A stretch of 64,000 nt of DNA, taken from the NCBI GenBank assembly GCA_012270555.1, contig JAAXIC010000030.1:127103-191102 (forward strand), read 5' to 3'. Position 1 is the first letter of the stretch. Every line of letters begins with the position of its first letter. The notes beneath the pieces were generated by a model. It was not told the DNA's origin. It did not search any database and saw only the letters and a program-made list of their open reading frames with translations. Source of the stretch: Chloroflexota bacterium. Its GTDB lineage: Bacteria; Chloroflexota; UBA11872; VXOZ01. The translations under genes and the position numbers were made by a program. Positions 29,258 to 36,733 of this stretch are shown piece by piece.

Positions 29258-30006
29258 ACAGAGCAAGTGATAGCAGGCCAGTCAGCGCCGCGGTGCTTGG
29301 CGTGCGCGTGGATTGTGTAACTATGCCTCAGGCGGTGGATCATTGCTCTCAGCTCCTCGACACTGCCGGCCGTCATCAAGTGGTGACGCTCAATCCTGAA
29401 TTCGTGATGTACGCCCAGCGCGACGCTGACTTCCGTAGGCTCGTACGTGACGCCAGCTTTGTCGTACCTGACGGCGCCGGCATCGTCTGGGCCTTGCGCC
29501 GACAAGGCATCGCCAACGTGAAACGTGTTACCGGCATAGACCTTATGCAGGAATTGTGCGTCCGTGCCGCGCAAGAGCGGGTGCCCGTGTTTCTGCTAGG
29601 CGCCGCACCGGGGATTGCCGCGCAGGCAGCGGCAATCTTGCAGCGAGAAAACCCTGATCTTGTTATCGCCGGCACAGCCGTCGGCGCGCCCGACGCCAAG
29701 CAGGCGCCCGCGCTGTGCGCACGGATCCGTGAGTCCGGCGCGGGTGTTCTCTTCGTTGCCTTCGGTTGTCCGGCGCAAGACTTCTGGATCCAGCAATACC
29801 AGGAAGCCACCGGCGCGCGCTTGGCGATGGGCGTGGGCGGGAGCTTTGACTATATTTCCGGCACCGTGGCCCGCGCCCCACTCTGGGTGCAGCGGCTGAA
29901 CCTTGAGTGGTGCTATCGCCTGCTGCGCCAGCCGTGGCGCTGGCGGCGGCAGCTTTCGCTCATCCCATATCTGTGGAAAGTCCTCCGTGAGAATACGCAG
30001 CATTGA
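29221..30006 (+). CDS. WecG/TagA/CpsF-family glycosyltransferase (GT26)
   Basis: A 261-residue enzyme of the family that adds N-acetylmannosamine-type sugars to lipid-linked precursors. It shows AVLGVRVDCVTMPQAVD, LNPEFVMYAQRD, VVPDGAGIVWALR, RVTGIDLMQELC, FLLGAAPG, and the FVAFGCPAQDFWIQQYQ and GVGGSFDYISGTVARAP catalytic regions. The GTG start at 29221 has GGAGGAGAA four bases ahead and gives the typical length; the frame is open further upstream within the previous gene. Together with the GT4 gene it suggests a surface polymer. Confidence 0.9.
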   Translation: MDGVHTESSKHLDRASDSRPVSAAVLGVRVDCVTMPQAVDHCSQLLDTAGRHQVVTLNPEFVMYAQRDADFRRLVRDASFVVPDGAGIVWALRRQGIANVKRVTGIDLMQELCVRAAQERVPVFLLGAAPGIAAQAAAILQRENPDLVIAGTAVGAPDAKQAPALCARIRESGAGVLFVAFGCPAQDFWIQQYQEATGARLAMGVGGSFDYISGTVARAPLWVQRLNLEWCYRLLRQPWRWRRQLSLIPYLWKVLRENTQH

Positions 30007-30078
30007 ATTGATTTCTCGCTTTTTGATAGCAACATTCGAGGCAGATTGCTCCAGCACGCATAACCCAAAGGGAAAGTC

Positions 30079-31107
30079 TTGAAGAGCCCTAACCAACCTG
30101 GACCGGTACCTCGTCTGTCCGCTGGCAACATGCAGCAGGGCTTCGATGTCTTGGTTGCGGGCAGCGTCAACACGGACTTTGTCGTACCCGTGCCGACGCT
30201 TCCCCAAGCCGGTGAGACCGTGCTGGGCAATGATCTGCAGCACCTTGGCGGTGGCAAAGGCGCGAACCAAGCGGTAGCGGCGGCGCGGCTGGGCGCACGA
30301 ACTGCCTTCATGGGCTGTATCGGAACCGACGCGTTTGGCAGTGCGCGCGTAGCAGAGCTAGAATCTCACGGTGTGGCAGTCGGCGCCATAGTAACCGATG
30401 CTGTGCGCCCTACCGGCGCGGCACTCATTCTCGTGGACGGACGCGGTGAAAACATGATTGCCGTGTCTCCCGGCGCCAATGCGGCGCTCACGCCGTCTCA
30501 CGTTGCCGCCGCTACAGCGCTCTTTGCCCAAAGCCGTGCGCTCGTATGTCAGCTTGAAGTACCGCTCGACACGGTACAGGCCGCTCTCAACCTGGCACGT
30601 GAATACGAAATGACGACAGTACTAAACGCAGCGCCCGGCAACCCTGCTGCGGCTTCTCTGCTGGCAGCAACGGACGTACTGGTCGTAAACCGCGTGGAAG
30701 CCGAGGCTCTCACGGGAGACTCAGTGAACTCTTTAGATGAGGCCCGCGCAACTGCAAAAGCGCTCCGTAACAAGGTCAGTCACGCCGCCATCCTTACGCT
30801 CGGCGCTGCGGGCAGCCTTGTCGCAACGTCGGACGGCGTTGCACATGTTCCCGCCTGGCAGGTAACGACTGTTGATGCCACGGCCGCCGGCGATGCCTTT
30901 GTTGGCGCGCTTGCGGCAGCAATTTCACGGGGAAAGACCGTTATGGACGCCGCACCGGTTGCGACTGCGGCGGCTGCGATCACGGTGGGACGGTTTGGCG
31001 CGCAGCAGTCACTGCCAACCGGCGAGGAAGTCGCCGCGTTTCTGCACAATCCCACGGTTGCCACGCCTGCTGTAAGCCATCATGATGGGAAAGTCGATAG
31101 CGCGTGA
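30079..31107 (+). CDS. Ribokinase
   Basis: A 342-residue PfkB-fold sugar kinase. It has the substrate motif VAGSVNTDFVVPVPTLPQ and GGGKGANQAVAAARLGA of ribokinases, MIAVSPGANA, LNAAPGNP and the DATAAGDAFVGALAAA anion-hole/catalytic motif, where the more common DTTAAGD has changed slightly. D-ribose phosphorylation is the family role, but the GT and heptose context leaves other sugars open. The TTG start at 30079 is after GGGAAAG; ATG at 30130 would give a shorter protein beginning at MQQGFDVLVAG. The next gene starts 22 bases after its stop. Confidence 0.85.
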   Translation: MKSPNQPGPVPRLSAGNMQQGFDVLVAGSVNTDFVVPVPTLPQAGETVLGNDLQHLGGGKGANQAVAAARLGARTAFMGCIGTDAFGSARVAELESHGVAVGAIVTDAVRPTGAALILVDGRGENMIAVSPGANAALTPSHVAAATALFAQSRALVCQLEVPLDTVQAALNLAREYEMTTVLNAAPGNPAAASLLAATDVLVVNRVEAEALTGDSVNSLDEARATAKALRNKVSHAAILTLGAAGSLVATSDGVAHVPAWQVTTVDATAAGDAFVGALAAAISRGKTVMDAAPVATAAAAITVGRFGAQQSLPTGEEVAAFLHNPTVATPAVSHHDGKVDSA

Positions 31108-31129
31108 CCGCCATAGCGGAGCAAGAGTG

Positions 31130-32134
31130 ATGACGACGCCAAGCTGGCAAGATTCCTTGGCACAATGCGCAAGCCTGCGCGTTCTCGTCATTGGAGACAT
31201 GGTTGCCGACGAGCACGTCTTCACGCGCGCCAGCGGCGTGTCGCGTGAAGCCCCATTGCCGGTCCTGCAGTATATTGACCGCAAGCTCGTGCCCGGCGGC
31301 GCCACCAACGTCGCCCGCAACGCCCGGGCGCTTGGCGCGGAGGTCTGGGTCACCGGTGTGACAGGAAACGATGGGATCGGGCGTGACTTGCGGCAGAAGC
31401 TGGAAAACGACGGCATTGACTGTAGCGACTTGCTGGCGGACGCTAGCCGCGCAACCTCGACCAAGACCCGCATTTGGGCGGGCGGCGATCAGCAGCCGGT
31501 GCAGCAGCAAGTCTGCCGCCTGGACCGCGTTGAACGGGAGCCTGTCTCTCCAGAGCTTTGCCAACAGGTAATGGCAGAGCTGGAGAATCGCATCCCACAG
31601 GTGGACGCCATCATCGTCGCCGACTACGAGATCAGCATGATAGACGATGCTATCATCGAGACGGTCTTGCAGCATGCACGTGCGGCACAGAAGCCGGTGA
31701 CCGTTGACTCGCACGGCAATCTCACGCGGTTTCCAGCCGCCGACACGTTCACTCCTAATCAGCCGGAGGTCGAGTTTACGTTGGGACGCACCTTGGAGAC
31801 GCGGGAAGAGCTAGAGGAGGCGGGCGCAGCCTTGCTCGAATTGCTGCAAACACAGGTGCTGCTCATCACGCGTGGCAGCGAGGGCATGTCGCTCTTTGCC
31901 GCGGGAGCCGCGCCTTACCATATTGCGGCGCTTGGTGACGACCGCATCGTCGACCCGACCGGAGCAGGTGACACCGTCTCAGCCGTTCTGACGCTGGCAT
32001 TGCTTGCTGGTTTGCCACCGCCACGCGCTGCTATGCTGGCAGCAGCGGCAGCAAGCGTCGTGGTGCGCAAGTTGGGCGCCGCAGTCGCCGCTCCGGCTGA
32101 AATTCTGGCTGTACTCGCATCCGAATTACTGTAG
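31130..32134 (+). CDS. rfaE1: HldE-type heptose 7-phosphate kinase (RfaE domain I)
   Basis: A 334-residue PfkB-fold kinase. It contains VLVIGDMVADEHVFTRASGVS, LPVLQYIDRKLVPGGATNVARN and TRGSEGMSLF, and ends DPTGAGDTVSAVLTLAL. These match the N-terminal domain of HldE, which makes heptose 1,7-bisphosphate, here as a separate protein. The adenylyltransferase half is the next gene. ATG at 31130 begins just after the ribokinase stop; AGCAAGAG is the possible ribosome site. A GTAGGGGCGTCCC-type short interspersed element follows the stop. Confidence 0.85.
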   Translation: MTTPSWQDSLAQCASLRVLVIGDMVADEHVFTRASGVSREAPLPVLQYIDRKLVPGGATNVARNARALGAEVWVTGVTGNDGIGRDLRQKLENDGIDCSDLLADASRATSTKTRIWAGGDQQPVQQQVCRLDRVEREPVSPELCQQVMAELENRIPQVDAIIVADYEISMIDDAIIETVLQHARAAQKPVTVDSHGNLTRFPAADTFTPNQPEVEFTLGRTLETREELEEAGAALLELLQTQVLLITRGSEGMSLFAAGAAPYHIAALGDDRIVDPTGAGDTVSAVLTLALLAGLPPPRAAMLAAAAASVVVRKLGAAVAAPAEILAVLASELL

Positions 32135-32170
32135 GGGCGTCCCTCGTGGGCGCCTAAGGTCCAGCGCGTG

Positions 32171-32698
32171 ATGACGGCATCTAAAATACTAACGGAAACA
32201 GCGCTCGTAGACCGAATCGGCACGTTACGGCAACAAGGCCGGTCTGTAGTATTCACCAACGGCTGCTTCGATCTGCTCCACCGGGGTCACGTGGCCTATC
32301 TTGAGGCAGCGCGGGCGCTTGGTGACGCGCTGATAGTCGCCGTCAATAGCGACCGCTCCGTGCGCGCGCTCAAAGGGCCGAAACGGCCCATAACGCCGGC
32401 AGGAGACCGGGCGCATGTCTTGGCGGCACTGGCGTGCGTAAACTACGTCGTAGAATTCGATGACGACACTGCAGAGCGCTTAGTGGCGAAGTTTCGACCA
32501 GATGTTTATGTAAAGGGCGGTGATTATGCACAAGACGAGCCGGTAGAAGCCGCCGCCGTGAGAGACTACGGCGGCAAAGTACACATACTGCCCTTCACGT
32601 CCGGGTACAGCACGACAGGCCTGGTGCGACGTATACTTGCCAGTGTGGAGCATATAAATTCCGCGTCCCCGTGCGGGGGCGAGCTTTCGCGGGAATGA
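32171..32698 (+). CDS. rfaE2: D-glycero-beta-D-manno-heptose 1-phosphate adenylyltransferase (RfaE domain II)
   Basis: A 175-residue nucleotidyltransferase of the cytidylyltransferase fold: VVFTNGCFDLLHRGHVAYLE with the HxGH motif, GDALIVAVNSDRSVR, and the VKGGDYAQDE and STTGLVRRI segments. It attaches AMP to heptose 1-phosphate to make ADP-heptose and pairs with the separate kinase upstream. The last dozen residues (INSASPCGGELSRE) and the TGA are read from an interspersed repeat at 32657-32700, so the natural C-terminus has been replaced by repeat sequence. GTG at 32168 immediately precedes the ATG. Confidence 0.85.
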   Translation: MTASKILTETALVDRIGTLRQQGRSVVFTNGCFDLLHRGHVAYLEAARALGDALIVAVNSDRSVRALKGPKRPITPAGDRAHVLAALACVNYVVEFDDDTAERLVAKFRPDVYVKGGDYAQDEPVEAAAVRDYGGKVHILPFTSGYSTTGLVRRILASVEHINSASPCGGELSRE

Positions 32699-32700
32699 CG
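32657..32700. repeat. Interspersed repeat, family D, inside the 3' end of rfaE2
   Basis: The arms AATTCCGCG and CGCGGGAATGACG flank a GC-rich centre. The GGGAATGACG end matches the copy at 41831-41858. The element supplies the final codons and the stop of the adenylyltransferase gene. Confidence 0.6.
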
Positions 32701-32748
32701 TATCATAGCGACGACTAACCGTTACCCATAACAGGAGAAGATCACACT

Positions 32749-33201
32749 GTGGCGCAACGCACCCTCATCATCATCAAGCCAGATGGCGTCCAACGCGGAC
32801 TCGTCGGTGAAATCCTGGGCCGCTTCGAACGGCGCGGCCTCAAGCTCGTCGGCCTGAAGCTCATGTCGGTTGATAGGTCTCTCGCCGAAGTCCACTACGC
32901 CGTGCACAAAGAAAGGCCCTTCTTTGCCGACTTGATTACATTCATTACGGCTGCACCCGTCGTTTGCGCCGTGATAGAAGGCCCCGAGGCGATTGCGGTG
33001 GTGCGGAATCTGGTAGGCGCCACGCGCTTCACCGAGGCCGCGCCGGGCTCCATCCGGGGTGACTTTGCCCTTGATCTAACGATGAATCTCATCCACGCGT
33101 CTGACGCGCCCGAAACTGCGGAACAGGAAGTCAGCCTCTTCTTCGCACCCGACGAGATCGTCGACTACGCGCGCGAAGGCGATCGCTGGGTTACGGGATA
33201 G
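32749..33201 (+). CDS. ndk: Nucleoside diphosphate kinase
   Basis: A 150-residue enzyme that equalises nucleoside triphosphate pools by transferring the gamma phosphate through a histidine. It reads [20 protein letters not shown] at the start and has the active-site [15 protein letters not shown] segment with the phospho-accepting histidine. The length is typical. The GTG start is preceded by AGGAGAAG at ten bases. It lies alone between the heptose genes and the sulfatase-like gene. Confidence 0.96.
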   Translation: MAQRTLIIIKPDGVQRGLVGEILGRFERRGLKLVGLKLMSVDRSLAEVHYAVHKERPFFADLITFITAAPVVCAVIEGPEAIAVVRNLVGATRFTEAAPGSIRGDFALDLTMNLIHASDAPETAEQEVSLFFAPDEIVDYAREGDRWVTG

Positions 33202-33306
33202 GAAACGGCTCAGGGTGTTGTATGCGTAGGTGCGTCGGCGCCAGAGTCGAGCCAAGGACACCGCTAGATAGACGGCAATGATCATGGAAGGAGAACGAAT
33301 TGTAGC

Positions 33307-34704
33307 ATGAGGGACCAACGGCCGAACGTTATTCTCTTCACCACCGACCAGCATCGCGGCGATCACCTCAGCATCGCCGGACATCCGGTGGTTGAGACGC
33401 CCAACGTCGATGCATTCGTGGAGCACGGCGCCTTCTTTCCCAATGCGTATACCGAGATTCCCTCCACGACCGGAGCGCGGCGGTGCTTGCACGGCGGCCA
33501 GCGCAGCTACGACTGCGGCCTGATCGGCTACTCCGCTACGGAGTGGCACGAGCCGAACACCCTCGCGGCGGTGCTGGCAGATGCCGGCTACCACTGCATC
33601 AACGTCGGCTGGCGCAATATGCATCCGCGCCGTAAGCTCTACGGCTTCCACACCGTGATTCCCCACGATTTACGGGATGGCGACGACGACTACTGGGACT
33701 GGCTGCGCGAGGAGCTCGGCCCCCACGCCCACGAGCGCACGCACGGCGTAGACGCCAACGGCTGGCTGGGACGTCCCTGGGCCCATGAAGAACGCTACCA
33801 TTCCACGAATTGGACCGTGGACGTAACCATCGAGCAAATCAGGAAGCGCGACCCAACAAAACCCGTCTTTGTCTGGTGCTCGCACCTCCGTCCCCATTCC
33901 CCGTTTGATCCGCCGCAGTTCTTTTGGGACATGTACATCAATCGGCAGTTGCCGGAAGTTCCCGTCGGAGACTGGGCAGAGCGCTACAACGTGCCGCAAC
34001 CCGGTCTGCCGCGCACGGCGTGGTACGGGCGGCTTACGGACGAACAGCTTCAGCGCATGCGGGCGGCCTACATGGGCTGCATCAGCCACATAGACTATCA
34101 ACTTGGCTACTTGCTGGAGATGGTGCAAGGCGGCCTCGACCGCAACCTCATGATGGTGTTTACGGCCGACCACGGCGACATGCTGGGAGACCATAACCTC
34201 ATCCGTAAGTGCTATGCGTACGAGGGTTCGGCCAGGATACCCTTTGTCATCAAGTATCCGAACAGCCTCGAGGCGCCCTCGGGTACGTTCGAGCATCCGG
34301 TCGGTTTGCAGGACGTGATGCCGACGATTCTCGAGGCGACCGGCACGCCGATTCCAGATTCCGTCACCGGCACAAGCGTCCTGAAGGCGGCGCGCGGCGA
34401 GCCGTGGCGCGACTATGTTCACGGCGAGCACTCCCCTTGCTACAGCCCCGATAACGCCATGCAGTACCTCACCAACGGCAAGGAAAAGTACATTTGGTTC
34501 CCGGTCCGGGGCGAAGAGCAGTTCTTCGACCTTGCCAACGACCGGCAGGAACTCCACGATAGGGCGAACGATCCGGCCTACGCTGACCGCGTTACACTCT
34601 GGCGCAATCGTCTCATCACGTATCTGGGCGAGCGCGGCGACGGCTTCTCCGACGGCGAGAGACTACTCGAGCGGCCTGAGGGTTACGGCCCAGTCGCGAC
34701 TTAA
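33307..34704 (+). CDS. Sulfatase-family hydrolase with altered active-site motif
   Basis: A 465-residue alkaline-phosphatase-superfamily protein. The metal-binding start is PNVILFTTDQHRGDHLS and the later metal site is FTADHGDMLGDHNL, as in type I sulfatases. The residue that becomes formylglycine should be Cys in C-x-P-S-R, yet the aligned region here is EIPSTTGARRCL (residues 50-61), with Ser/Thr in its place and no proline. Either it is a Ser-type or non-sulfatase member, such as a phosphonate or phosphodiester hydrolase, or it is inactive. AAGGAGAA precedes the ATG. No formylglycine-generating enzyme is next to it. Confidence 0.8.
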   Translation: MRDQRPNVILFTTDQHRGDHLSIAGHPVVETPNVDAFVEHGAFFPNAYTEIPSTTGARRCLHGGQRSYDCGLIGYSATEWHEPNTLAAVLADAGYHCINVGWRNMHPRRKLYGFHTVIPHDLRDGDDDYWDWLREELGPHAHERTHGVDANGWLGRPWAHEERYHSTNWTVDVTIEQIRKRDPTKPVFVWCSHLRPHSPFDPPQFFWDMYINRQLPEVPVGDWAERYNVPQPGLPRTAWYGRLTDEQLQRMRAAYMGCISHIDYQLGYLLEMVQGGLDRNLMMVFTADHGDMLGDHNLIRKCYAYEGSARIPFVIKYPNSLEAPSGTFEHPVGLQDVMPTILEATGTPIPDSVTGTSVLKAARGEPWRDYVHGEHSPCYSPDNAMQYLTNGKEKYIWFPVRGEEQFFDLANDRQELHDRANDPAYADRVTLWRNRLITYLGERGDGFSDGERLLERPEGYGPVAT

Positions 34705-34753
34705 TCTGCGTTGGGCTAATAGTCAGCCGCAAGGTGAGCGCGAGGCAACGTCA

Positions 34754-34788
34754 CCCGTTCGCCCTGAGCTTGTCGAAGGGTGAACGGG
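34754..34788 (+). repeat. Interspersed repeat, family B
   Basis: CCCGTTCGCCCTGAGCTTGT leads into CGAAGGGTGAACGGG; the CCCGTTC and GAACGGG ends pair with each other. A longer, degenerate relative is at 55554-55632. It lies between the sulfatase gene and the hydantoinase operon. Confidence 0.65.
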
Positions 34789-34957
34789 CACCCTTCCCGC
34801 ACACTCTCTAAACGTAGTAAGTGCCGTAAGTCGCTTCAGCAAGTCGGCATCCGTCGCAAGGAAAATCTCTTCAAACCCTATCCGCTATACTTAGCTTGAC
34901 CAGAGAGACATCGCGGAACGGTGTACCGATCCGGTTCTTTGCACGGAGGTCATTTGT

Positions 34958-36733
34958 ATGGCCGGCACAGCCGCATTCGATCCTATCACCTTCGAAGTCG
35001 TGCGCCATGCGCTGACTGAAGCCACTGAGGAAATGGCGGTTGCCCTCCGCCGCAGCGCCTACTCCACCAATATCAAAACCCGCGCCGATTTCTCCTGCGC
35101 CTTCTTCGACCGCGACTTAAACGTTGTGGCCCAGGCGTTTTGTCAAGCAGTGCATCTTGGCTCGCTTGTGCACTTGGTACCGATTGCCGTGCGCGCGTAC
35201 GGACCTGAGAACATGGGTCCCGGCGATGCCGTTCTCTGCAATGATCCCTATCTCGGCGGCGTGCACCTCAACGACATCAGCCTCATTTCGCCGGTCTATT
35301 GCGATGGCGAGCTATTTGGCTACGTCGCGAACATGGCGCACCACGTGGACGTGGGCGGCGGCGCGCCGGCCAGCGTCGGCGCATTTCGCGAGGTCTACCA
35401 GGAAGGCATCATCATCCCGCCGGTTAAGCTGGTCGCAGAAGGCGAGATCGTCGAGGACGTCTTCCGCCTCATCTTAGGTCAGATCCGCTCCAAAAGAGAG
35501 ACCGCCGGAGACTTTCGCGCCCAGATGGCTGCCAATGCCACCGGCGCGCGCCGCTTAGCCGAGCTTACGGAGCAGACCGGCATCGAGACGGTAAACACGT
35601 ATATTAGAGAACTCATGACCTACGCCGAGCGGCGCACCCGCGCCGAGATCGCCAAGCTGCCCCAAGGCGAGTTCACCGCAGAAGGCTACGTGGACAACGA
35701 CGGCTACACGGATGAGCCAGTACGACTCGAAGCCAAGGTCCGCATCGATGATGACGGCGTACTCTTTGATCTCAACGGCAGCGACCCGCAACGGCGCGCG
35801 CCGGTAAACTCGACCTTTGCCCAGACCTTCTCCGCGTGCGCCTATAACTTGAAGACCCTCATGGACCCCGACATTCCGCCCAACCAGGGGTTTTACCAGA
35901 TGGTACGCATCAATGCGCCAGAAGGTACGGTGGTCAACTGCCGACCGCCTGCTCCTGTTGTAGGTGGCTGGGAAACCCACGCGCGGCTCAATGAGGTGAT
36001 CTTCAAGGCGCTCGCGCCCGTGCTGCCGGAGCGTGTACCCGCCGGCGGCAAGGCGATGCAGTGCCACGCCGGGTTCGGCGGCATCGATCCCCGTAACGGT
36101 GAGTACTACTGTTTCTTGGAGACGCTCGCCGGCGGCTACGGCGCGAGATTCCAAAGCGACGGCCCAGACGCCGTGCAAACGCACGGCCAGAATACCGAGA
36201 ACGCCCCTATCGAAGAAACGGAGCGCTACTATCCAGTGCGCATCTTGCGTTACGAGTTGGTGGACGACTCCGATGGTCCCGGCAAGTATCGCGGCGGACT
36301 GGGTCTGCGCCGCGACTACGTCTTTCTCGATCACGAAGTCACTTTCACCGTGCTGGCGGATAGAGATAAGGCGGGGCCCTGGGGACTCTTCGGCGGTGAA
36401 CCCGGCCGCCAGGCCTACTATATCCACAATCACGACGGCACTATGGAAGTCTTGAGCTCAAAGACCACAATTGACGTGCAACCTGGTGAGATGATTCGCT
36501 ACGAAACATGCGGCGGTGGTGGCCACGGGCCGCCCTGGCAGCGCGATCCAGCGAAGGTCCTCAGTGACGTGCGCCAGGGAAGAGTGAGCCTTCAGCGCGC
36601 GCGCAGAGCCTACGGAGTAGTCATCGACCCAGAACATTTGCAGATCGACGGAACTGCTACAGCGACACTGCGCACAACGATGCAGCGGCAGGGATCTCAA
36701 GACGACTACGGTGAGCCGGGAGCCGCACAGTGA
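34958..36733 (+). CDS. Hydantoinase B / 5-oxoprolinase family protein
   Basis: A 591-residue HyuB-family subunit. Markers: DPITFEVVRHALTEATEEM, RRSAYSTNIKTRADFSCAFF, VLCNDPYLGGVHLNDISLIS, YVANMAHHVDVGGGAPASVG, GQIRSKRETAGDFRAQMAAN and the C-terminal GLGLRRDYVF and CGGGGHGPPWQRDP. With HyuA it forms an ATP-dependent cyclic amide hydrolase such as N-methylhydantoinase, 5-oxoprolinase or the related acetone carboxylase type. The gene overlaps hyuA by a GTGA unit, so the two are translated together. GGAGGT precedes the ATG. Substrate unknown. Confidence 0.92.
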   Translation: MAGTAAFDPITFEVVRHALTEATEEMAVALRRSAYSTNIKTRADFSCAFFDRDLNVVAQAFCQAVHLGSLVHLVPIAVRAYGPENMGPGDAVLCNDPYLGGVHLNDISLISPVYCDGELFGYVANMAHHVDVGGGAPASVGAFREVYQEGIIIPPVKLVAEGEIVEDVFRLILGQIRSKRETAGDFRAQMAANATGARRLAELTEQTGIETVNTYIRELMTYAERRTRAEIAKLPQGEFTAEGYVDNDGYTDEPVRLEAKVRIDDDGVLFDLNGSDPQRRAPVNSTFAQTFSACAYNLKTLMDPDIPPNQGFYQMVRINAPEGTVVNCRPPAPVVGGWETHARLNEVIFKALAPVLPERVPAGGKAMQCHAGFGGIDPRNGEYYCFLETLAGGYGARFQSDGPDAVQTHGQNTENAPIEETERYYPVRILRYELVDDSDGPGKYRGGLGLRRDYVFLDHEVTFTVLADRDKAGPWGLFGGEPGRQAYYIHNHDGTMEVLSSKTTIDVQPGEMIRYETCGGGGHGPPWQRDPAKVLSDVRQGRVSLQRARRAYGVVIDPEHLQIDGTATATLRTTMQRQGSQDDYGEPGAAQ

